From Roseateles sp. XES5 (lineage in GTDB: Bacteria; Pseudomonadota; Alphaproteobacteria; Rhizobiales; Rhizobiaceae), in contig NZ_CP084753.1 of assembly GCF_020535545.1 (NCBI RefSeq), positions 620,001 to 684,000 of the forward strand: a DNA stretch of 64,000 nucleotides. The letters are read 5' to 3'. Numbering within the stretch: position 1 is the first letter of the stretch; the number at the start of each line of letters is the position of its first letter. This document shows positions 63,658 through 64,000 of this stretch, one piece after another. The notes under the pieces were generated by a model that saw nothing but the letters and a program-made list of their open reading frames with translations, did not search any database and had not been told where the DNA came from. Made by a program: the position numbers and the translations under genes.

Positions 63658-64000
63658 CTAGACCTTTTCGACGACGGCTTTGCCGAGCAGCCCGGAAGGG
63701 CGCACGCACAGCATCAGGATGACCAGCAGAAAGACGAAGACGAGGCGGTAGGATGCACCGTCGGTCATGTTCGCCTGCACGAGGGCCTCGATACCGGCAA
63801 TGGCAAGCGAACCCAGGATCGCCCCGCTCATCGAGCCGAGCCCGCCGATGACGGCCGCGGAAAAGCCGATGAGACCGAGCTGCACGCCGAAATCGAAGCG
63901 GACCACGCCGGCATGGCTGGCAAAGAACAGCGCACCGAGCGCGCCAACCGCGGAGGCGAGGAAGAAGGTGAAGGCGAAGACGCGCTCGGGGAAAATGCCC
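63658..64000 (-). CDS. livH: Branched-chain amino-acid ABC transporter permease LivH (5' end outside window)
   Basis: The last 113 codons of a permease whose frame is open to the right edge. FGVQLGLIGFSAAVIGGLGSMSGAILGSLAIAGIEALVQ is the conserved C-terminal LivH segment, ending with RLVFVFLLVILMLCVRPSGLLGKAVVEKV. The binding-protein gene is expected further right. Confidence 0.88.
   Translation of the reverse strand, partial: GIFPERVFAFTFFLASAVGALGALFFASHAGVVRFDFGVQLGLIGFSAAVIGGLGSMSGAILGSLAIAGIEALVQANMTDGASYRLVFVFLLVILMLCVRPSGLLGKAVVEKV

Noticed and set aside
1..64000. Mobile elements, phage genes, tRNA or rRNA genes and toxin-antitoxin pairs
   Set aside because: No transposase, integrase, tRNA-like cloverleaf or rRNA segment was recognised; only the two dispersed repeats suggest past mobility.

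Overview
The window looks like a high-GC alphaproteobacterial genome, most likely Rhizobiaceae (Rhizobium/Shinella/Agrobacterium-type). The evidence is a eukaryotic-type glutamine synthetase II (glnII) behind a sigma-54 promoter, two inverted copies of a ~100-bp rhizobial-style intergenic palindromic repeat, and dense ABC-transporter/catabolic operons with ATGA-type overlaps. I see no rRNA, tRNA, CRISPR, transposase or phage gene. The gene content is that of an accessory or chromid-like catabolic region specialised in nitrogenous compounds: amino acids, di- and polyamines, peptides and possibly nucleobase-like heterocycles.

Layout. 1-9.4 kb: a PotA-like ATPase (cut by the edge) and a class III aminotransferase, divergent from an IclR regulator. 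Facing iclR is an eight-gene catabolic operon (DHODH-like, DUF6282, HpcH/HpaI aldolase, cupin, aldehyde dehydrogenase, small membrane protein, RidA, LigI-like amidohydrolase). The same operator-like motif lies in front of both units. 9.7-11 kb: an MFS exporter. 11.2-18 kb: a polar amino-acid ABC transporter (permease, permease, ATPase), an RpiR regulator, an FAD amine/amino-acid oxidase, a CodA-like amidohydrolase and the cognate solute-binding protein. 18-22.4 kb: a degenerate EAL protein, then a NarL-type two-component system flanked by two secreted Gly/Asn-rich proteins and by two copies of a GGACYTARGTCC palindrome. 22.4-29.4 kb: Lrp regulator, a Cys/Met-metabolism PLP enzyme and a dipeptide-type ABC transporter with a fused dual ATPase. 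29.5-32.6 kb: GcvA-like LysR, agmatine deiminase and an orphan PotF-like binding protein. 32.7-35.8 kb: proton-translocating transhydrogenase pntAB. 36-41 kb: ornithine-cyclodeaminase-like enzyme, NCS2 permease and a Tat-exported amidohydrolase. 41-43.7 kb: hypothetical and AraC genes and two small genes. 44-45 kb: glnII. 45-50 kb: a PotABCD-type transporter with a third CodA-like amidohydrolase. 50.7-60.8 kb: flavin monooxygenase, LysR, aldehyde dehydrogenase, a trimethylamine-dehydrogenase-family enzyme whose length and active-site residues match histamine dehydrogenase, and a second PotABCD-type transporter. 61-64 kb: a Liv-type branched-chain amino-acid transporter running off the right edge.

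The genes form self-contained uptake-plus-catabolism modules, each with its own local regulator (IclR, RpiR, Lrp, LysR x2, AraC). Several further promoters carry TTGTATACAA-like palindromes of the GntR/FadR type, although no GntR regulator is encoded here. The most interesting module is the putative histamine/biogenic-amine locus at 50.7-60.8 kb. The least explained is the IclR-linked operon at 3.2-9.4 kb, whose substrate I cannot name.
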